A stretch of 20,494 nucleotides of DNA, from assembly GCA_020062805.1 (NCBI GenBank), contig JAGUVP010000091.1:1-20494 (forward strand). The letters are read 5' to 3'. How positions within the stretch are numbered: position 1 is the stretch's first letter; each line of letters starts with the position of its first letter. Of the stretch, positions 1-7,078 are shown piece after piece. The notes under the pieces were generated by a model. It was not told the origin of the DNA, ran no database searches, and saw only the letters and a list, made by a program, of their open reading frames with translations. The translations under genes and the position numbers were made by a program. The DNA comes from Candidatus Bipolaricaulis sp. (lineage in GTDB: Bacteria > Bipolaricaulota > Bipolaricaulia > Bipolaricaulales > Bipolaricaulaceae).

Positions 1-2
1 CA

Positions 3-113
3 TTCCTCGCCGTTGCCGACGCGATCTGGCGGCTCGTGAACGGCGCTCCTACCGCGAACATGGACGGCGAGACTTCCCCGAACGCGCCTCGCCCCACAGA
101 CCATGGCGACTAG
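3..113 (+). CDS. C-terminal end of an unidentified gene (5' partial)
   Basis: An open frame enters from the left edge and ends at a TAG at 111-113. The visible 36 residues begin FLAVADAIWRLVNGA and end in a polar tail rich in Pro, Asn and Asp. Length and composition suit the end of a real protein, but there is too little sequence to assign a family. The next gene begins about 110 nt downstream on the same strand. The frame could also be open by chance in GC-rich DNA. Confidence 0.4.
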   Translation, partial: FLAVADAIWRLVNGAPTANMDGETSPNAPRPTDHGD

Positions 114-221
114 GAGCGTGCCCGTGCGGTGGAAGATCCCGCTGCCTGTGCAGGGGGGCAGGTGCGGATCATCACCGGAAGGCGGCCCCCCGACCGCCGC
201 CTCCCTCGTGGAGCTCCCGCA

Positions 222-1073
222 GTGAAAACCTACCCCGAGTGCATCCCGTGCATTCTGCGGGCGACCCTGGGCGGAGCACGCCTCGCCGGCGCCCCGGACG
301 AGGAGGCGTGGGCGGTCGTCGCCGAGGGAGCACGGATCACGGCAGACTGGGATCGAACGCTCCCCCCGATCCTCCTGGGCGCGGAGATCGGCCGCCTGTT
401 GCGGACACGAGTTGGGCAGACCGACCCGTATCTAGGGGAGAAGCGCGCGGCGAACGCGGCCGCCCTTGGACACTACGCACGATGGAAGGAGGAGGTGGCC
501 CGGGCACCTGATCCGCTGTTCCACGCCCTGCGGCTCGCCGCGGCGGGGAACGCTCTCGATCTCGGGTTCTACGCGGGCGTAGACCCCCACCACGACGTAG
601 ATTGCGCTCTGCAGGGCTTCGCCCGCTCCGATTATGGAGCCTTTCGTGACGCGTTGGACCGATCTCGGGAGGTGCTCTTCCTGGCCGACAACGCGGGCGA
701 GATCGTGCTCGACCGGATCCTCATCGAGGAGCTCGTTGCACGCGGCAAGAACGTGACCGTCGCCGTCCGCGGCGCGCCCACGCTAAACGACGTCACCACG
801 GATGATGCAGAATCAGTTGGACTGAACGCGATCGCGGAGATCATCACCACCGGGTCCGACGTGCCCGGTGTGTCCCTCGCCGCCTGCTCAACTTCCTTCC
901 GCACGCGGTTCCGGAACGCCGGACTGGTCCTGAGCAAGGGGATGGGGAACTTCGAGGGCCTGTCTCAGGAGCTGGCTCCGTTGTTCTTCCTCTTCCAAGC
1001 CAAGTGCCAACCCGTGGCACGGGAGGCCGACGTCGCGGTCGGCGGCCTGGTCCTCCTCCGGGGACGTGGTTGA
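222..1073 (+). CDS. DUF89 / ARMT1-like damage-control phosphatase
   Basis: The 283-residue product matches the DUF89 (PF01937) family of metal-dependent phosphatases, which are thought to remove damaged or excess phosphorylated metabolites in the cytosol. The GTG at 222 is chosen as start because it gives the family's usual N-terminus, KTYPECIPCIL with a CxxC (Cys7, Cys10), and because a GGAG lies 8 nt upstream. The frame stays open back to a GTG at 129, but those extra residues are arginine- and proline-rich and not family-like. Family signatures follow: GNALDLG (about 109-115), DNAGE (about 156-160, metal and phosphate site) and KGMGNFEG (about 239-246). Length is normal for the short prokaryotic subfamily. 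The stop lies 34 nt before the fur-like start. The substrate cannot be read from the sequence. Confidence 0.88.
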   Translation: MKTYPECIPCILRATLGGARLAGAPDEEAWAVVAEGARITADWDRTLPPILLGAEIGRLLRTRVGQTDPYLGEKRAANAAALGHYARWKEEVARAPDPLFHALRLAAAGNALDLGFYAGVDPHHDVDCALQGFARSDYGAFRDALDRSREVLFLADNAGEIVLDRILIEELVARGKNVTVAVRGAPTLNDVTTDDAESVGLNAIAEIITTGSDVPGVSLAACSTSFRTRFRNAGLVLSKGMGNFEGLSQELAPLFFLFQAKCQPVAREADVAVGGLVLLRGRG

Positions 1074-1107
1074 CGTGCCTCCCCGATCGCGGCACAGTGG
1101 TGTGGAC

Positions 1108-1542
1108 ATGAGTGACCAAGCGGTGGATCGGTTTGAGAGTTTCCTCCGCCAGCGGGGCCTCCACGTCACAGGACCACGGCGGGCGGTGGTCGAGGCGGTG
1201 TTCGCCCTCCCCGCCCACTTCGAGGCCGCCGACTTGTGGGCCGCGCTGCGGGGCGTGGTCTCATCGGCAGCCACAGTGTACCGGACTCTGGAGCTCCTCG
1301 AACAGGCCGGACTCGTGCGTCGCGTGTCGTTTGGCGAGGCCCACGCCCACTACGAGCACGTACTGGGGCGGGAGGAGCACGGCCACCTCGTGTGTCGCGT
1401 CTGCGGGCAGGTGGTGGAGTTCTCCGACCCGAGCCTGAAGAAAGTCGTGACCAAGGCCGCGGAGCATCACGGGTTCGCGCTTGCCGAGGTTGTCGTCCAG
1501 GGCTACGGGCTTTGCCCAGCGTGCCGCGCCGCGAAGCTATAA
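1108..1542 (+). CDS. Fur-family metal- or peroxide-responsive transcriptional regulator
   Basis: This 144-residue protein has a complete Fur-family layout. The winged helix occupies about residues 8-75 (TGPRRAVVEAVF; SSAATVYRTLELLEQAGLV). The regulatory metal ligands include HAHYEH (79-84) and His37/Glu39. Two CxxC pairs (Cys96/Cys99 and Cys136/Cys139) form the structural zinc site. Such proteins repress iron, zinc or peroxide-defence genes; the sequence does not say which metal (Fur, Zur and PerR remain possible). ATG 1108 is preferred over an in-frame upstream ATG at 1066, which overlaps the previous gene and adds a non-family extension. No Shine-Dalgarno precedes ATG 1108. A TTGACG (1070-1075) sits 17 nt before a weak -10 (1093-1098), so the transcript may be almost leaderless. 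Its TAA stop forms part of the tRNA promoter. Confidence 0.92.
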   Translation: MSDQAVDRFESFLRQRGLHVTGPRRAVVEAVFALPAHFEAADLWAALRGVVSSAATVYRTLELLEQAGLVRRVSFGEAHAHYEHVLGREEHGHLVCRVCGQVVEFSDPSLKKVVTKAAEHHGFALAEVVVQGYGLCPACRAAKL

Positions 1543-1543
1543 T
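1538..1543 (+). promoter_or_regulatory. -10 element of the tRNA-Leu promoter
   Basis: A perfect TATAAT lies 9 nt before the mature tRNA 5' end and overlaps the TAA stop codon (1540-1542) of the Fur-family gene. No good -35 hexamer stands at the usual spacing, so the strength of the promoter is uncertain. Its position makes it the natural start for tRNA transcription. Confidence 0.65.
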
Positions 1544-1552
1544 CAGCAGAGC

Positions 1553-1641
1553 GCCGGGGTGGCGGAATTGGCAGACGCGCGGGACTCAAAATCCCGTGCC
1601 CCTCGCAGGGCGTGTGGGTTCGACTCCCACCCTCGGCACCA
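1553..1641 (+). tRNA. tRNA-Leu (anticodon CAA), CCA encoded
   Basis: The 89-nt sequence folds as a class II tRNA. The acceptor stem pairs GCCGGGG (1553-1559) with CCTCGGC (1631-1637) with one G-U pair, followed by discriminator A and an encoded CCA (1639-1641). The anticodon arm reads CGGGA-CTCAAAA-TCCCG, giving anticodon CAA, which decodes UUG. A long variable arm (TGCCCCTCGCAGGGCGT) identifies the leucine type. The T arm has the usual GGTTCGACTCC core. The next open reading frame begins only 10 nt after the CCA. Confidence 0.97.
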
Positions 1642-1651
1642 CAGAGCCTCC

Positions 1652-2191
1652 ATGACAAATCGACTTCGTGCGCTGGGGCACTTGTTCCGTGGCCGTACTT
1701 CCCTTTGGCAGTGCTACACGAGCGTCACGTGGCGCACGTGCGAGGCTTGCCTCGCCTGGCACGGCCGGATCGTCGGCCATCCCGAGGCGTTCCCATCCCA
1801 CACCGGTTGTACCCACGAGCTGCGGCGCTTCCCAGTGTGGAAGCTGGGTGTTTATCGTGATATAAGCCGGAGGATGCAGGAGCGGGCCCTTGACGAGCTT
1901 CGCCGCCGGAAGCTGTTTCAACAAGCGAGGGACCTGCTTTCGGTGGATTCTGAGACCAGTTTGGGCCTGTTCGATCAGGCAGCGGCCATCGATGTGTACC
2001 TTCCCGAGATCGAAGCGCTGAGCGAAGATCCCGCTCTCACAGATTCGGACCTGCGCACACGGATGCGGGAGATCCACCTCGCCCGCTGGAAGTCGAAATT
2101 CGCCACGGAGCGCTACGAGCGGCAACCAGAACTCGCCCGCACTCAGCAGGAGCAGTGGGGTGTCCAGCAAATCAAGGAGATCTTCGCGTAG
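1652..2191 (+). CDS. Uncharacterised CxxC/HxxC protein directly behind tRNA-Leu
   Basis: I do not recognise this 179-residue protein with confidence. The N-terminal part holds a likely metal site: Cys30-x2-Cys33 (TCEACLAWHG), His37, then His50-x2-Cys53 and His55 (SHTGCTHE). The spacing is loosely like the Cys/His cluster in phage Mu F / SPP1 gp7-type minor head proteins, but nothing else phage-like is nearby. Residues about 70-179 are charged and probably helical. ATG 1652 is the only sensible start: the frame upstream runs through the tRNA. It has no Shine-Dalgarno and lies 10 nt from the tRNA 3' end, so it is probably expressed from the tRNA transcript. Its end overlaps the ComEA-like gene by 32 nt. 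Confidence 0.7.
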   Translation: MTNRLRALGHLFRGRTSLWQCYTSVTWRTCEACLAWHGRIVGHPEAFPSHTGCTHELRRFPVWKLGVYRDISRRMQERALDELRRRKLFQQARDLLSVDSETSLGLFDQAAAIDVYLPEIEALSEDPALTDSDLRTRMREIHLARWKSKFATERYERQPELARTQQEQWGVQQIKEIFA

Positions 2192-2558
2192 AGAAGGCGT
2201 TGAGCCTCGGTTCTGGGGCGCGGCCCTCCTCGTAGTTGCCCTGGTTCTCTACGCCGCCGTGCGCCTCATCCCCCCACCCGCCCCACCCCGCACGCCGCCC
2301 GGCCGTGTGGATGTTCCAGCGTTTGTGGTGCCGATCGAGTTCAAGCTCCCCGGCAAGGTGAACATCAACCTCGCCCCCGCAGCGGAGCTGGAGAAGCTTC
2401 CCGGGATCGGCCCGGCGCTCGCAGCGCGCATCACCATCTATCGCGAGGAGTACGGTCCGTTCGCGAGCATCGAGGATCTCACCCGTGTTTCGGGGATCGG
2501 ATCGAAGACCCTTGACGGGTTCCGCGACCTGATCACAATCGGGGACGACGAGGAGTAG
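2160..2558 (+). CDS. ComEA-like helix-hairpin-helix DNA-binding membrane protein
   Basis: The 132-residue protein has a short basic N-terminus, one membrane segment (about 18-37, FWGAALLVVALVLYAAVRLI), a proline-rich linker, and a tandem helix-hairpin-helix domain (about 66-127). The domain opens with VNINLAPAAELEKLPGIG and its second hairpin is VSGIGSKTL (110-118). This is the fold and topology of ComEA, the envelope DNA receptor of natural transformation. No other competence genes are in the window, so a role in DNA uptake is inferred; small HhH proteins of this kind also occur alone. The start is GTG 2160, with CAGGAG about 10 nt upstream inside the preceding gene. The 32-nt overlap suggests coupled translation with it. 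Confidence 0.85.
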   Translation: MSSKSRRSSRREGVEPRFWGAALLVVALVLYAAVRLIPPPAPPRTPPGRVDVPAFVVPIEFKLPGKVNINLAPAAELEKLPGIGPALAARITIYREEYGPFASIEDLTRVSGIGSKTLDGFRDLITIGDDEE

Positions 2559-2560
2559 GC

Positions 2561-2585
2561 CCCTCCCGCATTGCCGGCAGGAGGG
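2561..2585 (+). terminator. Hairpin after the comEA-like gene
   Basis: CCCTCCCGC (2561-2569) pairs with GCAGGAGGG (2577-2585) with one mismatch, two nucleotides after the stop codon. There is no T-run, so it may be a weak terminator or an mRNA-stabilising hairpin. Confidence 0.4.
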
Positions 2586-2640
2586 CTCCGCAGTACCATG
2601 CATCTTTCCTTCATTCGAGGTCCACGGAGGTGAACGCGGC

Positions 2641-3672
2641 ATGAGACAGATCTCGATCCGCGAGTTCGACATCGCGACGGCATCCCGTCAAGAGCTCCAG
2701 GCAGCCCACGCGCTCCTCGTCCAGTTGGAGGCGGAAGCCTGGCCGGAGGACCCGCCGCGGTCGTTGGAGGATTGGGAGAGGAGTATCCGTTCTGTCCCAC
2801 CGTTCTGGGCTGTCCACCGCTGGGTGGCCTGGCAGGAAGGGCAGACCGTCGCGTCGGCGAATGTATACATGTTCGACACCGAACACAACCGCCACATCGC
2901 CGACGGCTACATCGGTGTGGACCCCGCTTCCCGCCGCCAGGGAATTGCCAGAAAGCTGCTGGCTCGCATCGTCGCGAAGGCCGAGGGAGAGGGCCGGACG
3001 CTTCTCGTTGCAGGCACGGACTCCGTCATTCCCGCAGGGGGGATGTTCATGAATAGAATCGGCGCGCGGGTGGGGATCGTCTCCCGTACGAACCAGCTCG
3101 ATCTGGTACACCTCGACCGGAGTCTGATGAAGCGATGGTGCGACGAGGGCCCACGGGACCTGTTCACCCTCGGGTGGTGGATCGGGCCGTACCCCGAGGA
3201 GTACCTGGCTCCCATCTGCGAGCTCAAGGCAGTGATGAACACCGCGCCACGCGACGACCTTCAAATGGACGACTGGACCTGGACTCCCGAGATGCTGCGC
3301 CAGGGAGAGCGGTCGCTGACCGAGCGCCGCACCGAGCGGTGGGCCCTCTACGCCCGTCACCAGGCGTCCGGTGATCTCGCCGGGTACACCGAGGTGTTCT
3401 GGGAGAAGAGCCGGCCCACGACGTTGTGGCAAGGGGACACCGGCGTCCTCCCCGCGTACCGTGGCCACGGCCTGGGGAAGTGGCTCAAGGCAACGATGAT
3501 CGAGAAGGTTCGCGCCGAGAGGCCCCAGGTGGTGCGCGTGCGCACCGGGAACGCGAACTCCAACGCACCGATGCTCAGGATCAACGACGCCATGGGGTTC
3601 CGCCCGTACAAAGACTGGATGACGTGGCAGATCGAGTTGGGCCCGGTGCGCGACTACCTCGACAAACGATGA
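2641..3672 (+). CDS. Tandem GNAT-family acetyltransferase (double domain)
   Basis: This 343-residue protein contains two GNAT N-acetyltransferase folds in one chain. The N-terminal domain spans about 1-155, with acetyl-CoA P-loop RRQGIA at 98-103. The C-terminal domain spans about 165-340, with P-loop YRGHGLGKWLK at 273-283 and the typical GFRPYKDW end. Double-GNAT proteins include mycothiol synthase MshD and several antibiotic or amine acetyltransferases; often only one half is catalytic. Both halves here keep an R/Q-x-x-G-x-G/A loop. The start is supported by GGAGGTGA at 2626-2633, 7 nt before ATG. A second gene of the same architecture lies at 8189-9193. The substrate is unknown. Confidence 0.88.
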   Translation: MRQISIREFDIATASRQELQAAHALLVQLEAEAWPEDPPRSLEDWERSIRSVPPFWAVHRWVAWQEGQTVASANVYMFDTEHNRHIADGYIGVDPASRRQGIARKLLARIVAKAEGEGRTLLVAGTDSVIPAGGMFMNRIGARVGIVSRTNQLDLVHLDRSLMKRWCDEGPRDLFTLGWWIGPYPEEYLAPICELKAVMNTAPRDDLQMDDWTWTPEMLRQGERSLTERRTERWALYARHQASGDLAGYTEVFWEKSRPTTLWQGDTGVLPAYRGHGLGKWLKATMIEKVRAERPQVVRVRTGNANSNAPMLRINDAMGFRPYKDWMTWQIELGPVRDYLDKR

Positions 3673-3689
3673 TTCCCGGACGCGGTTGG

Positions 3690-3704
3690 GGCGACGATGT
3701 CGCC
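3690..3704 (+). terminator. Short hairpin after the first GNAT gene
   Basis: A perfect 6-bp stem, GGCGAC-gat-GTCGCC, lies 17 nt after the GNAT stop. No T-run follows. It sits in the 95-nt gap before the Ig-parvulin lipoprotein gene; that gap otherwise holds only the ribosome binding site and no convincing promoter. Confidence 0.3.
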
Positions 3705-3767
3705 ACGGCACGTAGTGTTGCAAGACAGGCTCACCGGGTAAGCTCTGCCCGTTGAAGGAGGCTTGAC

Positions 3768-6155
3768 ATGCGGATGCGCGCGGTTGCAGCAGTGTTTCTC
3801 GTGGTCGGGATTGGGGCTCTTCTCGCCGGATGCGGCAGGGGGACGGCCCCCACCATTTCCACCCCGCCCTCAGCCCAGACGGCTTGTGCCGGGAACTCGG
3901 TTACGTTCAGCGTGACGGCGGCTGGAACATCTCCCCTCAGCTACCAGTGGCGAAAGGACGGAACAGCGGTCGCCGGGGCGACGAGCGCGAGCTACACGAT
4001 CAGCTCGCTCTCCGCGACCCACGCCGGGTCGTACACCGTGGTCGTGACGAACAAGGCCGGAACCGTCACCTCCAGCCACGCCACGCTCACGGTGAATTCC
4101 CCCCCGACCATCACGGCCCAACCGGCCCCGCAATCGACGTGCGCGGGCACGTCCGTGCTGTTCACCGTCACCGCCGGAGGCACGGCTCCCCTGAGCTACC
4201 AATGGAAGAAGAACGGTACCGACATCGCGGGGGCCACCACCGCGATGTACACGATCAGCTCCGTCACGGAAGCCGATGTAGGAGCGTATTCTGTGGTTGT
4301 CACCAACGCATGCGGAACCGTGACGTCGAACCCCGCCACGCTCTCTCTGGACGTGACCCCCACGGTCACCGCTCAGCCTGTTTCTCAGACCGTGTGTCAA
4401 GGTCTCCCCGCGACATGGGTCGTCGCCGCCGAGGGCGGATCGGCTCTCGGCTACCAGTGGCGGAAGGATGGCGTCGACATCGCCGGGGCAACCGCGGCGA
4501 CCTATACGGTTCCTGCCGTTGCTGCAGGTGATGCGGGGACCTACACCGTCGTGATCAAAAACAGCTGTGGAACGGTGACTTCAGAGCCCGCCGTGCTCAC
4601 CGTCACGCTCGCGCCGATCGTCACATTGCACCCCATCTCTCAGACCGCGTCAGTCGGCGACTCGATCACGTTCACCGTGATGGCAACCGGCGGCGAATCC
4701 CTGACCTACCAGTGGGTGAAAGACGGTGCTAACATCGCCGGCGCCACGAGCGATCTGTACACGATCCTCGCCGTCACGGCCGGCAACGCCGGGACCTACA
4801 CGGTCGTGGTTGCCAATGCGTGTGGAGCCGTGACGTCGAACCCCGCCACGCTCACCGTGACCGACTCAACCCCCGTCGAGCCAGGGCTGCCTCCGGTCGC
4901 GGGGCCCTTCGCCACCATCAACGGCCACCCCGTAACCCGGGAAGCGTTTGACGACATGCGGGCGTCCATTCTCGGGTATTACGCCCGGCTGTACGCTCAG
5001 TTCGGGATCGACGTCCGCGTCTTCCTCATCGGCGCACGGGGGCGGATGTTTGAGCTCGAACTGGAACTGAGTGCCCTAACCAGCCTCCTCACCCGCGGCC
5101 TCGTCGAGGCTGAGGCCGCGCAACGTGGGCTCGTCCTCTCCCCCGAGGAGATCGAAGCCGAGTTCGAGAAGCAGTACCAAACCATGCTTGACACGTACGA
5201 AATCACCGAGGAGTTCCTCATCGGGTACTTCGCAGAACAAGGCGGGACATTGGACGAGTTCAAGGACGAGGGACGCGCCAGTGTCGCCGAACAACTCCTC
5301 TACGAAGCCCTCCAGAAGGCCGTCGGTGGGCCGATCGAGGTCTCCGAGGGCGATCTCCGGCAGTACTTCGAGGATCACCGCGCGGACTACGGAACAAAAG
5401 AGCAACTGAAAGCGTCCCACATCCTCGTCGCAACCCTGGAGGAGGCTGAAGAGATCGTGGAGAAACTGGCCTCCGGAGAGGACTTCGCCGAGCTCGCCCG
5501 CGCACACTCCACCTGCCCCAGCTCCTCGCAGGGAGGAGACCTCGGGTGGTTCGGCCGGGGAGAGATGGTTTCTGAGTTCGAGGAGGCGGCGTTCTCCCTC
5601 GGCGTTGGCGAGAGAAGCGAGATCGTGGAAACGCAATTTGGGTTCCACATCATCCTCGTCACAGACCGTCGCGAGGCCACCGAGCCTGAGTACGCCGATG
5701 TTGCCGACCGTATTCGGTCCGATGCCGAGAAAGAGATCGCGAACGAGAGGTTCGAGGCGTGGTTGGAGAAGGCACGCGAAGAAGCACAGGTCTCTGTTTC
5801 CGATCCAATCCTCCACGCGATGTATCTGAAGGACCGGAACATCGACGAGGGCATCGCCGCATTCAAGAAGATCCGGACCGAGGGGGTAGTCACGGAGAAG
5901 TACATCGCGTTCATCATCGGCGCGCTGTACGAGGAGAAAATGGCGCTGCTGGAGTCCGACAAGGAGTTCCTGGAGACCCAACTTCCGGAGAGCCCTGAGC
6001 GAGAAGCCCAGATCAGCGTCATTGACGATGCAATCGAGGAGGCGCGCTTGGCCGCCCTCGCTGCCTACCAGGATGCTCTGAAGGACCTCCCGGACGATGA
6101 AGACGTGAAGGAGCGGATCACCTCGTTGGAAGGAGCGGGGTTCGTTCCGCGCTAG
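3768..6155 (+). CDS. Lipoprotein with four Ig-like repeats fused to a PpiC/SurA-type parvulin prolyl isomerase
   Basis: The 795-residue protein begins with a lipoprotein signal (MRMRAVAAVF...LLAGC, lipid-bearing Cys22), so it is exported and membrane-anchored. Four immunoglobulin-like repeats follow (about 27-109, 112-195, 198-280, 282-365), each with SYQWxKDG, YTI and GxYxVVVxNxxGxVTS motifs at an 85-residue period. A SurA/PrsA-type N-terminal helical region (about 375-540) starts ATINGHPVTREAFDD. The parvulin domain (about 545-635) carries KASHILV, FAELARAHSTCPSSSQGGDLGWF and FGFHIILVTDR. The tail (about 640-795) is charged and helical. Parvulins of this class fold secreted proteins outside the cytoplasm; the Ig stalk may hold the isomerase away from the membrane or bind clients or surface polymers. 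AAGGAGG at 3755-3761 supports the start. The fusion is unusual; each part is confidently recognised. Confidence 0.92.
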   Translation: MRMRAVAAVFLVVGIGALLAGCGRGTAPTISTPPSAQTACAGNSVTFSVTAAGTSPLSYQWRKDGTAVAGATSASYTISSLSATHAGSYTVVVTNKAGTVTSSHATLTVNSPPTITAQPAPQSTCAGTSVLFTVTAGGTAPLSYQWKKNGTDIAGATTAMYTISSVTEADVGAYSVVVTNACGTVTSNPATLSLDVTPTVTAQPVSQTVCQGLPATWVVAAEGGSALGYQWRKDGVDIAGATAATYTVPAVAAGDAGTYTVVIKNSCGTVTSEPAVLTVTLAPIVTLHPISQTASVGDSITFTVMATGGESLTYQWVKDGANIAGATSDLYTILAVTAGNAGTYTVVVANACGAVTSNPATLTVTDSTPVEPGLPPVAGPFATINGHPVTREAFDDMRASILGYYARLYAQFGIDVRVFLIGARGRMFELELELSALTSLLTRGLVEAEAAQRGLVLSPEEIEAEFEKQYQTMLDTYEITEEFLIGYFAEQGGTLDEFKDEGRASVAEQLLYEALQKAVGGPIEVSEGDLRQYFEDHRADYGTKEQLKASHILVATLEEAEEIVEKLASGEDFAELARAHSTCPSSSQGGDLGWFGRGEMVSEFEEAAFSLGVGERSEIVETQFGFHIILVTDRREATEPEYADVADRIRSDAEKEIANERFEAWLEKAREEAQVSVSDPILHAMYLKDRNIDEGIAAFKKIRTEGVVTEKYIAFIIGALYEEKMALLESDKEFLETQLPESPEREAQISVIDDAIEEARLAALAAYQDALKDLPDDEDVKERITSLEGAGFVPR
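3846..4862 (+). repeat. Four tandem Ig-like domain repeats within the lipoprotein gene
   Basis: Four copies of about 85 codons (255 bp) are diverged at DNA level but aligned at protein level. The leading cysteine recurs at residues 40, 125 and 210 and is Ser at 295. The second cysteine (NxCG) is at 182, 267 and 352 and is Ala at 97. Repeats 2 and 3 therefore hold a full pair, while repeats 1 and 4 each hold one cysteine. Confidence 0.9.
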
Positions 6156-6180
6156 AGACGAGCATCAAACCATTCCGCTG

Positions 6181-6214
6181 CCCAGCCCTGGGCTGTGCAC
6201 AGCTCAGGGCTGGG
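6181..6214. terminator. Bidirectional hairpin between convergent lipoprotein genes
   Basis: CCCAGCCCTGGGCTG (6181-6195) pairs with CAGCTCAGGGCTGGG (6200-6214) around the loop TGCA, giving 15 pairs including one G-U. It lies 25 nt after the plus-strand stop and contains the stop codon (6204-6206) of the minus-strand gene, so it can serve both. Neither side has a clear T-run. Confidence 0.75.
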
Positions 6215-6878
6215 CGGTGAACGCCTCCGTGCGCAGCTCCACCCAGTCGAACTCCCACGGCCAGAGGTACGTCGAGATCATGAACAACCGCTCTTCCCCG
6301 GGCCGGATGTCCCACAGCTCCCGCTGCGCTTGGCCTACCAGCACGTGCCCCGGCTCGCGGTAGAACCGGGCGTACACCTCGGCGTGGGTCACGCGCCGAT
6401 CCGCGCTCTCGTTGCGGACGACCCCCTCGATGAGCGATCCGTAGTACACGTGCTTGAGTTCCCACTGCAGCACGTTCAACGGGCGACTGATCCCATACCG
6501 GAGAACGCGCACCGTCTGGGCGGCGAGGCGGCACAGACCCTCCTCCGTCGGAAGCTCTTGAACCACGGTGAGGGTGACGCGGAACTCCTGCTCCTCCGCC
6601 CCGGCCGCAGGTCGATCGAACCTGTGCTCCACGATCCGACCGCTTCCCGTCGTCCCATCCCCGAACTCCCAGTTGTACTCGGCGATCTGTCCCTCTCCTG
6701 CGAACGAATCTGAGGCATCGAGCGTCACGAGAAGCGGTAGCTCCCCGCCCTCCGGCGAGACGCGGAACGTCGCCACCGGGGAGACCACCCCGCGGCACGG
6801 ATCAGGCAGTGTCCTCGTACAGCCCAAGAACAGCGCCGCGCCGATCAGAACCAACGCCAGCCATCGCCTTCGTCCCAT
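6204..6878 (-). CDS. PKD-domain lipoprotein with an FxLYD-like C-terminal domain
   Basis: The 224-residue protein starts at the ATG at 6878, preceded on the minus strand by GAGGAGGG at a 5-nt spacing; the open frame extends further upstream without support. The signal peptide MGRRRWLALV...LFLGC places a lipidated Cys at residue 20. Residues about 33-106 form a PKD (Ig-like beta-sandwich) domain with the hallmark YNWEFGDGTT (68-77). Residues about 130-224 (VYYGSLIEGVVRNESADRRVTHAEVYARFY, split here only by description) resemble the FxLYD domain found in bacterial envelope proteins. An exported, membrane-tethered binding or structural role is inferred. It converges on the Ig-parvulin lipoprotein gene and shares its terminator, and both carry Ig-fold domains. 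Confidence 0.82.
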   Translation of the reverse strand: MGRRRWLALVLIGAALFLGCTRTLPDPCRGVVSPVATFRVSPEGGELPLLVTLDASDSFAGEGQIAEYNWEFGDGTTGSGRIVEHRFDRPAAGAEEQEFRVTLTVVQELPTEEGLCRLAAQTVRVLRYGISRPLNVLQWELKHVYYGSLIEGVVRNESADRRVTHAEVYARFYREPGHVLVGQAQRELWDIRPGEERLFMISTYLWPWEFDWVELRTEAFTAQP

Positions 6879-6914
6879 CGCGCCCTCCTCGTTCGGCATC
6901 CTCGACACGTGTCC

Positions 6915-6943
6915 TTGTTCACCCGCATCAGATGTGCTAGACT
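6915..6943 (+). promoter_or_regulatory. Promoter of an orphan small RNA
   Basis: TTGTTC (6915-6920) and TAGACT (6938-6943) are separated by exactly 17 nt, predicting a start near 6950. No plus-strand protein gene follows before 8189, and a strong terminator lies at 7042-7078, so the promoter serves a short transcript. Confidence 0.6.
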
Positions 6944-6949
6944 GCTTTC

Positions 6950-7078
6950 GCCTAGGCACCCATCCTCCCGGCGTTGTGCCGGGATCACACAAGGAGGTGG
7001 GAGTTTGTCCATAGAGAGGTGTAACGTTTAGTCTGTCAACGGAACGGCCCGTGCGCTGCGCGGGCCGTTCTTCTTCCC
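6950..7078 (+). ncRNA. Candidate small RNA of about 125 nt, family unknown
   Basis: The unit runs from a predicted start near 6950 to a strong hairpin terminator. The 5' half folds well. CCCGGC (6967-6972) pairs with GCCGGG (6978-6983) around GTTGT. A longer-range pairing joins CCCA-t-CCTCC on the 5' side with GGAGGTGGG (6993-7001), which would hide an AAGGAGGTG Shine-Dalgarno-like element. That element precedes a TTG at 7005 and an 8-codon frame (MSIERCNV) ending at TAG 7029-7031. I tried 4.5S/SRP, 6S, tmRNA, RNase P and 5S consensus features by eye and none fits. It could be a regulatory RNA, a leader-peptide transcript, or a remnant. Confidence 0.5.
7042..7078 (+). terminator. Strong intrinsic terminator of the small RNA
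   Basis: GAACGGCCCGTGC (7042-7054) pairs with GCGCGGGCCGTTC (7058-7070) around the loop GCT, 13 pairs with one G-U, followed by TTCTTCCC. This is the clearest terminator for plus-strand transcription in the left half. Confidence 0.8.

Noticed and set aside
2611..3723. 370-codon open frame antisense to the first GNAT gene
   Set aside because: It has histidine-, proline- and valine-rich shadow composition and no ribosome site; the GNAT frame has clear motifs and a good Shine-Dalgarno.
5076..5981. 301-codon open frame antisense to the parvulin region
   Set aside because: It is leucine- and glycine-rich, the expected complement of a charged helical coding sequence; no motif and no start signal.
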